In this document: positions 34,398 to 43,621 of the stretch, piece after piece
Position numbering within the stretch: the first letter of the stretch is position 1
Layout: each line of letters begins with the position of its first letter
Source: [Actinomadura] parvosata subsp. kistnae
Lineage (GTDB): Bacteria; Actinomycetota; Actinomycetes; Streptosporangiales; Streptosporangiaceae
NCBI RefSeq assembly: GCF_900323885.1
Contig: NZ_OOHJ01000011.1
Coordinates: 414,790-478,789, forward strand
Direction of reading: 5' to 3'
DNA: 64,000 nucleotides
Translations under genes and position numbers: made by a program
The notes under the pieces: generated by a model
What the model saw: the letters and a program-made list of their open reading frames with translations, nothing else
What the model was told of the DNA's origin: nothing
Databases searched by the model: none

Positions 34398-35264
34398 TTA
34401 GGTGACCCGCTGGTAGTCCGAAATACCGGTCACACCCGCCTGGAACCCGAGGCGTCTGCGCAGGTAGGAAGCCGTACGCGGGCTGTGCGCGCACACCGGC
34501 CCGATACGCCGCTCCGCCGCCCGCGCCAGGTCCGCCATCGCGGCCGCCACGTCCGCGCCGTCCACGCCCAGCGCGAGCACGTTCAGATCGCCCCAGCTCA
34601 GGTCCCTGCGATAGGAGGCGACGTCGCCGAGCAGATGCAGGTACCGCTGCACCTGCCGGCTGACCGCGCACAGCTCCTCCAGGTGGGCCCTGGCCCAGTC
34701 GTCGGCGGTGTAGATCCAGTGCGACAGGTCCACGAAGCACGAGCCGCGGCTGTCGGCGTTGTCCACGTAGCGGGCCAGCGTGGGCACCGTGTTCGTGTCG
34801 CGCCACATCCAGGCCGTGGCCATGCCCGCCAGCGTCCGGTCGAGCTGGTCGCGCCAGACGCCCCGCAGGTCGCCGAAGTCGCCGGTGGTGGCCAGCTCGT
34901 CGCGCAGGTCCGCCAGGAACCGCGTGGCCGGCGAGCGCGGCACCGCGCCCTCCGCGACCGACAGGCACTCCCTCGTCAGGCGCTCGACCTGCTCCCGGGT
35001 GGCCGCCGCGCGATCGACGAGCCGCTCCACCGCCGTCACCCACAGGGCCGCCCTGTTGGCCACCTTCAGCCGGTCCGCGCGATGCCAGGGGGCGCTGAAG
35101 GCCGTCGCCAGGGTCAGCGAGCTGAAGAAGTCGGCGCCGAAAGCCGCGCCAGGGAACAGGCCGGCGTACATCTGGGCGCACCGCCGCAGATCCCTGCCGC
35201 ACTCCGCGGCCAGCGCGCACGTCCTGCCGAGCTCGAACGCCTCGTCCAGCTCGCGGTCCCGCAT
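34398..35264 (-). CDS. Class I terpene synthase-like protein
   Basis: About 288 residues from the ATG at 35264; a GTG at 35342 would add 26. The all-alpha fold and the C-terminal segment GDVASYRRDLSWGDLNVL match the metal-binding NSE region of bacterial terpene cyclases (NDxxSxxxE), but with Gly in the first position and Asp last. The N-terminal Asp-rich motif also looks degenerate (ERLVD). Thus it may be a divergent cyclase or a non-cyclising relative. No prenyltransferase or P450 gene is adjacent; the large LuxR regulator gene upstream on the same strand may control it. Confidence 0.65.
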   Translation of the reverse strand: MRDRELDEAFELGRTCALAAECGRDLRRCAQMYAGLFPGAAFGADFFSSLTLATAFSAPWHRADRLKVANRAALWVTAVERLVDRAAATREQVERLTRECLSVAEGAVPRSPATRFLADLRDELATTGDFGDLRGVWRDQLDRTLAGMATAWMWRDTNTVPTLARYVDNADSRGSCFVDLSHWIYTADDWARAHLEELCAVSRQVQRYLHLLGDVASYRRDLSWGDLNVLALGVDGADVAAAMADLARAAERRIGPVCAHSPRTASYLRRRLGFQAGVTGISDYQRVT

Positions 35265-35361
35265 CCCTACGCGTCCCGCATCCTGGGCCGCTCGATCGGC
35301 TCGCGGACCATCGGCGACGTCCCCCCATACCCGGATACACACCTGTGGGGCAATTGTTTCA

Positions 35362-35405
35362 TGATCGTGATCTACCGATCAAGGTATCAGCTGAGTGACC
35401 GATCA
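35362..35405. promoter_or_regulatory. CGATCA repeats before the terpene synthase-like gene
   Basis: TGATCG-N8-CGATCA forms an inverted repeat at 35362-35381, and CCGATCA recurs at 35399-35405. This lies between the LuxR gene stop and the terpene synthase-like gene. It could be a regulator site; there is no direct support. Confidence 0.35.
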
Positions 35406-38400
35406 GCCTGCTTCGCCCGCCGGGAACGACACCTCCGGCCCGTACGCGGCCAGCTTGGCGGCCAGCGCCACCCGCGACCCGATGCCCAGCTTCGTGTAGA
35501 TCTTGCCCAGGTGGTACTCGACCGTCTTCACGCTGATCAGCAGCTCCCTGGCGATCTGCCGGTTCGTCAGCCCGCCCGCGACCAGCGTGGCCGTGCTGAG
35601 CTCCTGCGGGGTGAGCCCGAGCCGGACCGTCGCCGGCGGCTCCAGCCCGCACGCCTCCAGCTCCTGCGCGCACCGCTCCGCCAGCGGGCGCGCCCCCAGC
35701 CGGTCGAAGATCGCCCGCGCCGCCCCCAGCCGCTCGGCCGCCGCCCTGCGCCTGCCGGTCCGGCGCAGCAGCCGGCCCAGGTCCAGCAGCGTGCGCGCCT
35801 CCTCCAGGGGGCACACGCCCTCCTCGACCAGCTTCAACGCGTACCCGAACGCCTCCTCGGCCTCGGTTGGAACGTTCCGCGCCGCCAGGACCAGCCCACC
35901 GAGCCTGACCCGCTCCGCCTGCCTGCGCCGCCGCTCTCCGAACCCGTCGCGGCCCAGCCGCCCGTGGCCAGGCTCAGCGGCGTCCTTCGCCTCCAGCCGC
36001 GCGCCCCCGTCCGGCCGGTCCTGGTCGAGGGGATCCAGCCGCCCGTCCCCTCCAGGCCGATCATGGTCGGAGGGGTCAAGCCGGCCGTCCCCTCCAGGCC
36101 GGTCCTGGTCGTACGCTTCCAGTGCCCGCTCCGCCTCCTCCAGGCGGCCGTCGGCGACCAGCGCCTCCACCCTGGCGGGGCGCGGATCCGGGACGAAAGC
36201 CCCGGCGCCCGCGCAGGAGGCCCCGGCCGGGAGGTCGGCCGCGCCGAGCAGGGCCATGGCCAGGTCCGCCTGCCGCTCCCCCATCGCGTGCCGCATGCCC
36301 CGGGCCGCCGAGACGGCCGCCACCGCGTGGGCGAGGGCGCGTTCGTGCTCGCCCTTGGCTTCCAGCGGCGCCACGCAGGCCGCGTCGAGGAGCGGCAGCA
36401 GCCAGCGCTGCCCCAGCGCGAACGCCTCCGCCAGGGCCGACTCCGCGTGCGCCACGGCCTCGTCCCAGCGCGCCAGCTCGTGCTCGGCGACCGCGAGCAG
36501 CGCCGTGGCCAGCAGCCGGTGGTGCGGCAGCCCCGCCGCGCCCGCGGCGGTCACGGCCCGCTTCAGCACGGCGCACGCCTGGCCCGCCTCGTCGAGGGCC
36601 AGGTGCGCCACGGCTTCGGCGAGGCTGCCGGATGGCGCGCCGGCGCCGGATGCCCCTCCCAGCGCCAGCACGTCGTACGGCCTGGCGACCGGCCCCGCGA
36701 TGGGCTGCTCGATCGACAGGCGCGCCCAGTGCGCCGACTCCGCCCGGTTCCCGGTGACCAGGTGCAGCCAGGCGAGCTGCTCCGCCACGTCGGCGGCGAA
36801 CCCCGGCTCCGCGTTCCGCCACGCCTCGCCCAGCAGCTCGGACGCCTCGTCGAAGCGCCCGGCGGCCAGCGCGAGCCGGCCCAGCACGTACCGGCGCACC
36901 GGCCGCGGGTCGGCGTTGCGCGCGGCGGCGAGCTCGGCCGCGCGGATCACGTCGCCCCCGACGAGGACGTGCTCCAGAACGGCCGTGCGCAGCTCCTCGC
37001 GCCGCCCCGGCGACTCGGTGAGACCGGCGGCCAGCTCCAGGTGGGCGGCGGCCTCCTGCCACAGCCCGTGCTGCGCCGCCTTGGCCGCGAACCCCGCCAG
37101 CTCCTCCGCCAGCGCCTCGTCCGGCCCGTCCGCCGCGGCGGCCCGGTGCCGCAGCGCCGCCCCGCCGTCGTCGTCGGCCAGCCGGGAGGCGGCCAGGTGC
37201 AGCCGCGCCCGCGCGCCCGCGCCGATGCCGTCGTAGGCGGCGGCCCTGGCCAGCGGCTCAGGGAAGTCGACCAGGCGGCCGGGCAGCTCGCGCAGCAACC
37301 CGGCCGCGACGGCTTCTTCCAGCGTGTTCAGCGGCTCGTCGATGCCCGTCGCCACGGCCGCCGCCACGTGCAGCGGGCACGGCCCGCCCATGACGGCACA
37401 GGCCTCGACCAGCCTCCGCGTGGCGGGGGCGCAGTCGTGCAGGCGACGGGCGAAGGGCCGCCGATAGCTCTCGGGCGCCGGCAGCCGCACGCCGGGGTCG
37501 GCGAGCACCGCCGGCGGCAGGACGGCGAGCAGGGCGCGGGCGTGCAGCGGGTTGCCCAGCGTGTGCTCCCGCAACCGCCTCGCCGCCTCCACCACACCCG
37601 CGGGCCGCGTCCCGTCCGACCGCAGCGGCTCCGCTCGCGGCGCCTCAGGACATAGCACTTCCAGCGGTGTGCCCCTGAGCGACGCGTACGTCCCGAGTCC
37701 TCGATGTCCGGCCGCCAGGGTGGGGTCGGTGGCCAGTTCGGCCAGGTCGGCGGCGCTCAGACCGTCGAGCGTGACGAGCAGCGTGCCGTCGGCGGCGAGC
37801 AGCCGCCGCAGGCCGTCGGGCAGCCACGGATCGGCCAGGTCGCGGCACGCCACCAGGACGAGCACCCGACCGGCCCGCAGGTGCCGCAGCACGTAGCTGA
37901 GCGCCCGCAGCGACGCCCTGTCCACCCACTGCGCGTCGTCGACGACCACCGCCAGCGTCCCGAACGCCGACAGGCGGGCGACGAGGTCGCACACCGCCTG
38001 CCCGGCCACGCACGGATCCACCTCGTACGCCGTCCCGCTCCCCCAAGCGAAAGTCTCTTGAACCGCCCCACTCCCCCGGTCGCCGAGCTCGCGAGCCGCT
38101 TCGCTCCCCCAGGCACCAAGCTCACGAGCCGCCCCATTCCCCCCGGCGGCAAGCCCATGTGCCGCTTCGCTCCCCCATGCGGCGAGCCCAGGTGCCGCCT
38201 CCGACCCCTCGGCCGGATGCCGGCCGGCTCCATCCATCCCGCCGATCGGCCGATGGTCCGCCGCGCCGGTTCCTCCGCCCGGAAGGTCGCTCGTTCCGGG
38301 GTCCAGCAGGGCCGCCTCGTCCATGAGCTGCCGGATGACGCCGAGCCTGAGTCCCCGTTCGCTCTCCTCGCCGCTGACCGCCAGCACCCGCACGCTCGCC

Positions 38401-38543
38401 TCCCCGCCGAGCGCGTGGTGGATGAGCGCGGTCTTGCCGATGCCCTCGGGCCCTTCGACCACGGCCCTCCTGGCGGCTCCTGTGCCTGCCGCGCGCAGTT
38501 CCGCGCGCAGTGAGGCGAGCTCCGCCGTTCTGCCGACGAACAT
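35403..38543 (-). CDS. Large LuxR-family ATPase regulator (LAL type)
   Basis: A 1046-residue LAL regulator. Walker A GPEGIGKTAL is at 31-40 and Walker B VVVDDAQWVD at 199-208. A long TPR-like helical middle leads to a C-terminal LuxR helix-turn-helix (LTPQELSTATLVAGGLTNRQ ... VKTVEYHLGKIYTKLGI). Two low-complexity insertions are unusual: five and a half copies of an 11-residue GSEAAxGLAAW-type repeat at 113-172, splitting the ATPase domain, and three copies of a 14-residue DRPGGDGRLDP repeat near the middle. Such proteins often control antibiotic or sugar regulons. The terpene synthase-like gene downstream is a candidate target. Confidence 0.92.
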   Translation of the reverse strand: MFVGRTAELASLRAELRAAGTGAARRAVVEGPEGIGKTALIHHALGGEASVRVLAVSGEESERGLRLGVIRQLMDEAALLDPGTSDLPGGGTGAADHRPIGGMDGAGRHPAEGSEAAPGLAAWGSEAAHGLAAGGNGAARELGAWGSEAARELGDRGSGAVQETFAWGSGTAYEVDPCVAGQAVCDLVARLSAFGTLAVVVDDAQWVDRASLRALSYVLRHLRAGRVLVLVACRDLADPWLPDGLRRLLAADGTLLVTLDGLSAADLAELATDPTLAAGHRGLGTYASLRGTPLEVLCPEAPRAEPLRSDGTRPAGVVEAARRLREHTLGNPLHARALLAVLPPAVLADPGVRLPAPESYRRPFARRLHDCAPATRRLVEACAVMGGPCPLHVAAAVATGIDEPLNTLEEAVAAGLLRELPGRLVDFPEPLARAAAYDGIGAGARARLHLAASRLADDDGGAALRHRAAAADGPDEALAEELAGFAAKAAQHGLWQEAAAHLELAAGLTESPGRREELRTAVLEHVLVGGDVIRAAELAAARNADPRPVRRYVLGRLALAAGRFDEASELLGEAWRNAEPGFAADVAEQLAWLHLVTGNRAESAHWARLSIEQPIAGPVARPYDVLALGGASGAGAPSGSLAEAVAHLALDEAGQACAVLKRAVTAAGAAGLPHHRLLATALLAVAEHELARWDEAVAHAESALAEAFALGQRWLLPLLDAACVAPLEAKGEHERALAHAVAAVSAARGMRHAMGERQADLAMALLGAADLPAGASCAGAGAFVPDPRPARVEALVADGRLEEAERALEAYDQDRPGGDGRLDPSDHDRPGGDGRLDPLDQDRPDGGARLEAKDAAEPGHGRLGRDGFGERRRRQAERVRLGGLVLAARNVPTEAEEAFGYALKLVEEGVCPLEEARTLLDLGRLLRRTGRRRAAAERLGAARAIFDRLGARPLAERCAQELEACGLEPPATVRLGLTPQELSTATLVAGGLTNRQIARELLISVKTVEYHLGKIYTKLGIGSRVALAAKLAAYGPEVSFPAGEAG

Positions 38544-38636
38544 GCGCCCTCCCTCCGCCGGCCCTCAGAATCCCAGAGTGGCGGAGACAGCGCCTGATAC
38601 ACGTCGGACCGCACCTCAGGCCCGGCGGGGCGCGAT

Positions 38637-39395
38637 TCAGTGCGGCAGCCGCCCCCACACGGCGGTGGCGTCGTCGTGACGCTTGCCGCGCGCCGGCCCG
38701 CGAGCCGCCTCCAGCTCCCGCACCGCCCCGATCACCGCCTGCGGGCCGCGCCCGGCCAGTACGTCGAGGAGGCACTCCCAGCTCCACCCGTACCAGTCGC
38801 ACAGCCGCGTCACCCCGTCGGTGCACACGCCGACCCCGCGCACGTCGCGGGCGTCCAGCTCGCCGGTGACGCTCTGCCTGGCCGCCTCGGGCCGGGCGCC
38901 CGCCACCCAGAACCCGCCGGGCGCGTTCCGCATCCGCCGGACCAGCTCCAGGCTGTACGGCCGCCCGCCCGGCAGCCGTTCCAGCCGGTCGTCGCTCACC
39001 GCCAGGGCCGTGCCGTCCGCCCGCGCGAACGCCACCGTCGAGTCGCCCAGCACGAGGTACTCGACCCGCGCGCGGGCCCGCACGAGGGCGACCGTCGCGG
39101 ACGGCGAGTCGGGGTTGCCGAGGTCGCAGGCTCCCCCGTGCGCCGCCCCGGTGACCTCGATGGCCGACTCCAGCACCGCCGCCAGGGACGCCCCGTCGTC
39201 GGCGGCGAGGCGGGCGGCCAGCGCTCCCCCGAGCCGCCCCACCAGCCAGGCGACGTCGTGCACGCAGCCGCTGTCGACCCCGGCCGCGGCGGTGGCCCCG
39301 TCGAGGACGACGATCCAGGACGGCCCGGCGATCACCAGGTCCTCGTTGGGCCGCTCCGAGCCGGGCCTGGTGGCGTACGTGATCTCCGCGAACAT
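38637..39395 (-). CDS. PP2C-like protein phosphatase family protein
   Basis: About 252 residues from the ATG at 39395. PP2C-type metal motifs are visible: RPNEDLVIAG near the start, VVLDGATAA with the DG pair, VCTDGVTRLCDW late, and KRHDDATAVW near the end. This small cytoplasmic form resembles proteins annotated as integrase or PP2C-like in actinomycetes. It may dephosphorylate Ser/Thr. Its neighbour on the right is an M24 peptidase, separated by a 218-base gap with no visible gene. Confidence 0.8.
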   Translation of the reverse strand: MFAEITYATRPGSERPNEDLVIAGPSWIVVLDGATAAAGVDSGCVHDVAWLVGRLGGALAARLAADDGASLAAVLESAIEVTGAAHGGACDLGNPDSPSATVALVRARARVEYLVLGDSTVAFARADGTALAVSDDRLERLPGGRPYSLELVRRMRNAPGGFWVAGARPEAARQSVTGELDARDVRGVGVCTDGVTRLCDWYGWSWECLLDVLAGRGPQAVIGAVRELEAARGPARGKRHDDATAVWGRLPH

Positions 39396-39613
39396 GACAG
39401 CGACTGTGCCACAGCCGCCCACCCCGCCCACACGCCACGCCCCCAACACGCCCGCACCCCGCCCGACCTGCCGGCATCCCGCGCCGGCAGCGTTCGCAAC
39501 GAGGCCACGCCGGACGCGCTGAACAGGGCGCATCCGGGGTGGGGGCGCGGGGCCTTGCGCACAGTGCGGCGGGGCACAGGCGTGCGGCGTTCTGGGGCGC
39601 GGGCCCGAAGCGG

Positions 39614-40723
39614 CTAGACGATCACCAGCTCGCGCGGCGTGTTGTTCATCCGCTCCCCACCGCTCTCCGTGCACACCACGATGTCCTCGATCCGGGCCCC
39701 GTGCCGCCCCGGCAGGTAGATGCCCGGCTCCACCGAGAACGCGAACCCGGGCTCCAGCGGCTCGCCGTTGCCGGCCACGATGTACGGCTCCTCGTGCGTC
39801 TCGATGCCGATGCCGTGCCCGGTGCGGTGGATGAAGTACTCGCCGTAGCCGGCGTCGGCGATGATCCGGCGGGCGGCGGCGTCGATGGACTCGCACGACA
39901 CCCCGGGCCGCACCGCCGCGCAGGCCGCCTCCTGGGCCTGGCGCAGCACCTCGTAGTAGGCGGCGAACTCGGCCGGCGGCTCGCCGACGCTGTAGGTGCG
40001 CGTGGAGTCGGAGCAGTAGCCGTTGTGGAGCTGGCCGCCGATGTCGACGACGACCGGCTCGCCCGCCTGGATGACGCGGTCGGACACGTCGTGGTGGGGG
40101 CTGGCGCCGTTGGGGCCGGAGGCGACGATGACGAAGTCGACCGTCTGGTGCCCGGAGGCGAGGATCGCCTCGGTGATGTCTCGGGCCACCTCGCGCTCGG
40201 TGCGCCCGGCGCGCAGGAATTCGGGCACCTGCCGGTGCACGGCGTCGATGGCCTGCCCGGCCTCGCGCAGCGCCGCCGCCTCGGCGGGCGACTTGCGCAT
40301 GCGCAGCTCCCGCAGGACGCTGCCGGCCAGCACCTGCTCGGCCTCGGGCAGCACCTCGCGGAAGCGCAGCGACGACATGGCCCACATGCGGTCGGCCAGC
40401 CCGACCTTGCCGACCCGGCCGAGGCGCGCCGCCGCGATCGCGTACGGGTCGTCGGTCTCGTCCCAGGCCACGAACTCCAGCCCCAGCCGGGAGGCGGGCG
40501 ACGCCTGCGCGGCGGGCAGCTCGAGGCGGGGCACCATCATGTACGCCTCACCGGACGCGGGCACCACGAGGCACGTCAGCCGCTCCAGCGGCTTGGCGTC
40601 GTAGCCGCTGACGTAACGCAAATCGGGGCCGGGCGTGAGCAGCAGGGCGTCGAGGCCGGCCTTGGCGGTGGCCTCCTGGACGGCGGCGAGACGGGACACG
40701 GGATACAGGTCTGAGGACGTCAC
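39614..40723 (-). CDS. M24-family Xaa-Pro aminopeptidase
   Basis: A 369-residue metallopeptidase. The creatinase-like N domain runs to about 130. The five metal ligands can be seen in VVDIGG, SDSTRTY, RTGHGIG, FSVEPGIY and RIEDIVV. The length and motifs fit Xaa-Pro dipeptidase or aminopeptidase P-like enzymes that release the residue before proline. There is no signal peptide, so it is cytoplasmic. It is divergent from the PAS-SpoIIE gene. Confidence 0.93.
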   Translation of the reverse strand: MTSSDLYPVSRLAAVQEATAKAGLDALLLTPGPDLRYVSGYDAKPLERLTCLVVPASGEAYMMVPRLELPAAQASPASRLGLEFVAWDETDDPYAIAAARLGRVGKVGLADRMWAMSSLRFREVLPEAEQVLAGSVLRELRMRKSPAEAAALREAGQAIDAVHRQVPEFLRAGRTEREVARDITEAILASGHQTVDFVIVASGPNGASPHHDVSDRVIQAGEPVVVDIGGQLHNGYCSDSTRTYSVGEPPAEFAAYYEVLRQAQEAACAAVRPGVSCESIDAAARRIIADAGYGEYFIHRTGHGIGIETHEEPYIVAGNGEPLEPGFAFSVEPGIYLPGRHGARIEDIVVCTESGGERMNNTPRELVIV

Positions 40724-40878
40724 AGGCTCAATCTACTCCGGACGGGACGCCCAAAATCCGCTCCTAAAATCCACGGAAAATCGCACCATGCACCAAGCCT
40801 CCACTACACACCGTTCACGATCGATCACGTAGTGTGGGGCCAATTGTCGGATTCCATCGCGCGTCGAGAGTGAGACAC

Positions 40879-42087
40879 ATGGTCGACGTCATAGGCGCGG
40901 CCGAGCTGCTCGGGCACGAGAGCGACGCCGAGATGCTCGCCGTACGGCTGGCGCACGCCCAGCGGCTCGGCAACATGGGCTGGGCCGAATGGCACCTGCA
41001 CACAGGGGAGACGATCTGGTCGGACCAGGTGTACGTGATCTTCGGCCGCGACCCGGGCGAGGGCCCCATCGCCCTGCCCGACCTGGCCGAGCACGTCGAG
41101 CCCGGCGACGTGGCCACGCTCGACCGCCTGATGTGGTCGGTCGTGCAGAGCGTCGAGCCGGTGCAGGCCGAGTTCCGCATCCGCCGCGGGCCCGGCTCCG
41201 CCGACCTGCGTGACCTGCGCGTCGTCCTGGAGCCGCTGACGGGCCCGGAGGGCACGATCGGCATGCACGGCGTCATCCAGGACATCACGGGCCGCCGCCG
41301 CGCCGAGCGCATGGTCTCGGAGTCGCGCCGCCAGCTCTTGGAGGCCCGCGAGCGGGCCGCCGAGGACCGCCACGTCATGCTCGCGCTGCGCGAGGCGATC
41401 CTGCCCGAGCCGGACGGCTGCCTCGACCTGCCGCGGACGAGGATCGCGGTCCGGTACGTACCGGCGGAGAAGACCGCGAACCTGGGCGGCGACTGGTTCG
41501 AGGCCGCGCCCGCCCCGGACGGCCGCCAGCTCCTCGCCATCGGGGACGTCTCCGGCCACGGCCTGCCCGCGATCTCCCGCATGGCCCAGCTCCGCCACGC
41601 CCTCGTCGGCCTCGCCATGACGGGGCAGGCCGCGAACCGGCTGCTCGACTGGCTGAACGAGCTCGTCCTGCACCAGCTCAAGGACACCACCGCCACCGCG
41701 ATCATCGGCCACTTCGACCCGCGGACCCGGGTGTTCGCGTGGGGCCAGGCGGGCAACCTGTCGCCCATCCTGGTGCGCGACGGCGTGGCCAGCCAGCTTC
41801 CGCAACCCCGGGGCGTGCTGCTGGGGGCGGCGTCCGGCAGCCCGTACGAGCTGGCGACCACCCGGCTGCAGCCGGGCGACCTGCTGCTGATGTTCACGGA
41901 CGGGCTGGTGGAGCGGCGCACCCGCGACATCGACGTGGGCCTCGACCTGGCCATGTCGGCCGCGCGCAAGCTGGAGGGCCACGACCTGGACGGCGGCCTC
42001 GACCGCCTGCTCGCCGACATCGGCGGCCCCAACCCGGAGGACGACGCCTGCCTGCTGGCGGTGGGGGTGCTGGGCGGTCCGGACTGA
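40879..42087 (+). CDS. PAS domain + SpoIIE-type PP2C phosphatase
   Basis: About 402 residues from the ATG at 40879; a GTG at 40834 is possible. A PAS fold covers about 30-145, including GWAEWHLHTGETIWSDQVY and VIQDITGRRRAE. The PP2C/SpoIIE domain follows: NLGGDWFEA, AIGDVSGHGLPA, FAWGQAGNLSP and MFTDGLVERR carry the metal Asp residues. Such proteins dephosphorylate anti-sigma antagonists in stress pathways; no anti-sigma gene is next to it. The stop codon falls in the first unit of a 14-bp repeat. Confidence 0.92.
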   Translation: MVDVIGAAELLGHESDAEMLAVRLAHAQRLGNMGWAEWHLHTGETIWSDQVYVIFGRDPGEGPIALPDLAEHVEPGDVATLDRLMWSVVQSVEPVQAEFRIRRGPGSADLRDLRVVLEPLTGPEGTIGMHGVIQDITGRRRAERMVSESRRQLLEARERAAEDRHVMLALREAILPEPDGCLDLPRTRIAVRYVPAEKTANLGGDWFEAAPAPDGRQLLAIGDVSGHGLPAISRMAQLRHALVGLAMTGQAANRLLDWLNELVLHQLKDTTATAIIGHFDPRTRVFAWGQAGNLSPILVRDGVASQLPQPRGVLLGAASGSPYELATTRLQPGDLLLMFTDGLVERRTRDIDVGLDLAMSAARKLEGHDLDGGLDRLLADIGGPNPEDDACLLAVGVLGGPD

Positions 42088-42177
42088 GGCGGCCGGACTG
42101 AGGCGGCCGGACTGAGGCGGCCGGACTGAGGCGGCCGGACTGAGGCGGGCGGGCTGAGGCGGGCGGGATGAGGGGGC
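42080..42177. repeat. 14-bp x7 tandem repeat at a stop codon
   Basis: Seven units related to CGGACTGAGGCGGC. The first four are identical and the last three drift to CGGGCTGAGGCGGG and CGGGATGAGGGGGC. The stop TGA (42085-42087) of the PAS-SpoIIE gene is part of the first unit. The array ends about 30 bases before the exonuclease start. Confidence 0.95.
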
Positions 42178-42210
42178 CCGCCGGCCTGCGGGAAGTGCCA
42201 CCATGGACGG

Positions 42211-43113
42211 GTGCTGATGCTTCTGGACACCCCGTCCCTCTACTTCCGCGCCTTCTTCGGCATCCCGGAGTCGATCAAGGCTCCCGACGGCTCGCCGGTC
42301 AACGCGGTACGCGGGCTCATCGACATGATCGCCACCCTCGTGCGCCAGCACCAGCCCGCGGCGCTGGCGGCCACCATGGACGCCGACTGGCGGCCCGCGT
42401 TCCGGGTGGCGGCGATCCCGACGTACAAGGCGCACCGCGTCGCGCACGGCGACACCGAGGAGGTGCCGGAGGCGCTCGTCCCGCAGATCGCGGTCATCCA
42501 GGACGTGCTCGACGCCCTAGGCATCGCCCGCCTCGAGTCGCCCGGCTACGAGGCCGACGACGTGATCGGCACCCTCACTCACCAGGCCGGCGACGGCGCC
42601 GTCGACATCGTCACCGGCGACCGTGACCTGTTCCAGCTCGTGGACGACTCCCGTCCGGTGCGCGTCCTCTACACCGCGCGCGGCATCCGCAACCTGCAGA
42701 TCGTGGACGAGGCGTTCGTCACCGCCAAGTACGGCGTGCCGGGCCGCGCCTACGCCGACTTCGCCACCCTGCGAGGCGACCCCAGCGACGGGCTGCCGGG
42801 CGTGCCCGGGGTCGGCGAGAAGACCGCCGCCGCCCTCATCACCCGCTTCGGCTCGCTGCCCGCTCTGCTGGAGGCCCTCGACGCGGGCGTCACGGACGGC
42901 TTCCCTGCGGGCAGCCGCACCCGCCTGGCCGCCGCCCGCGACTACCTGGCCGCGGCGCCCGCGGTCGTCAAGGTCGCCCCGGACGCGCCGCTCCCCGACG
43001 TGGACCTGACCCTGCCCGCCAAACCCCGCGACCCGGAGGCGCTCGTCCGCCTCGCCGACCGCTACGGCCTGGACAGCCCGCTCAACCGCCTCCTGGACGC
43101 CCTCGGCCGCTGA
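42211..43113 (+). CDS. 5'-3' exonuclease (FEN family)
   Basis: A 300-residue flap-type exonuclease like the N-terminal domain of DNA polymerase I. Metal-binding acids are found in LLLDTPSLYFRAFFG, YEADDVIGTL and VTGDRDLFQLV. The helix-hairpin-helix is DGLPGVPGVGEKTAAAL. The start is GTG at 42211 with GGGAAG upstream; the 14-bp repeat lies just before it. Separate copies of this exonuclease are common in actinobacteria and assist replication and repair. Its 3' codons are part of a repeat array. Confidence 0.95.
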   Translation: MLMLLDTPSLYFRAFFGIPESIKAPDGSPVNAVRGLIDMIATLVRQHQPAALAATMDADWRPAFRVAAIPTYKAHRVAHGDTEEVPEALVPQIAVIQDVLDALGIARLESPGYEADDVIGTLTHQAGDGAVDIVTGDRDLFQLVDDSRPVRVLYTARGIRNLQIVDEAFVTAKYGVPGRAYADFATLRGDPSDGLPGVPGVGEKTAAALITRFGSLPALLEALDAGVTDGFPAGSRTRLAAARDYLAAAPAVVKVAPDAPLPDVDLTLPAKPRDPEALVRLADRYGLDSPLNRLLDALGR

Positions 43114-43235
43114 CCCGCCCCTCGGTCCCCCTCAGCCACCGACCCGCCCCTTCGGCCTCCCTCGGCCGCTCTCAGCCACCGACCCACCCCCTTGGCCGCC
43201 CTCGACGTCCTCGGCCGCTGACCCCTTGGCCGCGA
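43095..43235. repeat. About 35-bp repeats across the exonuclease stop
   Basis: Four degenerate units built from CTCGGCCGCTGACCCGCCCC. The first contains the stop codon (43111-43113). Later units read CTCAGCCACCGACCCGCC and CTCGGCCGCTGACCCCTTGG. They continue downstream for about 120 bases. Confidence 0.7.
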
Positions 43236-43379
43236 TCCGCCTCGACTCGCCGACCGCTTTGCGCCGAGCTCCACCGCACACCGCCCCGCCGACCCGGCGC
43301 CACGAGAGAGCCCCGGGGCAGGTGAAGCCGCCGGCAACGAGCCGAGGCGGGAGGCCCGAAGCGGGAGGCCTGACGCGGG

Positions 43380-43575
43380 AGGCCCGAGGTGAGGGCCGAG
43401 GCGGGAAGCCATGCCGGGAGGCCCTGCCACGGGCCCTACCAGGAGGCCGTGCCGGGAGGCCCCGCCGGAAGGCCCCGCCCAGAGGCCCCGCCGGGACGCC
43501 ATACCAGGAGGCCCTGCCACGGGCCCTACCAGGAGGCCCTGCCGGGAAGCCCCGCCCGGAGGCCCAGGTGGGTGG
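43380..43575. repeat. 90-bp duplication of GGAGGCC-rich sequence
   Basis: GCCCTGCCACGGGCCCTACC occurs at 43421 and again exactly 90 bases later at 43511, each flanked by GGAG/AGGAGGCC. Between and around them are shorter GGAGGCCCCGCC-type units. The stretch is downstream of the menD stop, in the gap between convergent genes (43114-43621). No gene is seen in that gap. Confidence 0.85.
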
Positions 43576-43621
43576 GGTCGAAGGGCGGGCGCAGGCGGTG
43601 GGCCGGGAGGGGCGGGCCGCG

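Noticed and set aside
34485..37655. 1056-codon open frame on the plus strand
   Set aside because: Antisense shadow of the LuxR and terpene synthase-like genes, Arg/Gln/Pro-rich with no domain.
38637..40385. 582-codon reading of the PP2C-like frame through the M24 gene
   Set aside because: Upstream part is antisense-frame shadow of the M24 peptidase; the real start is the ATG at 39395.
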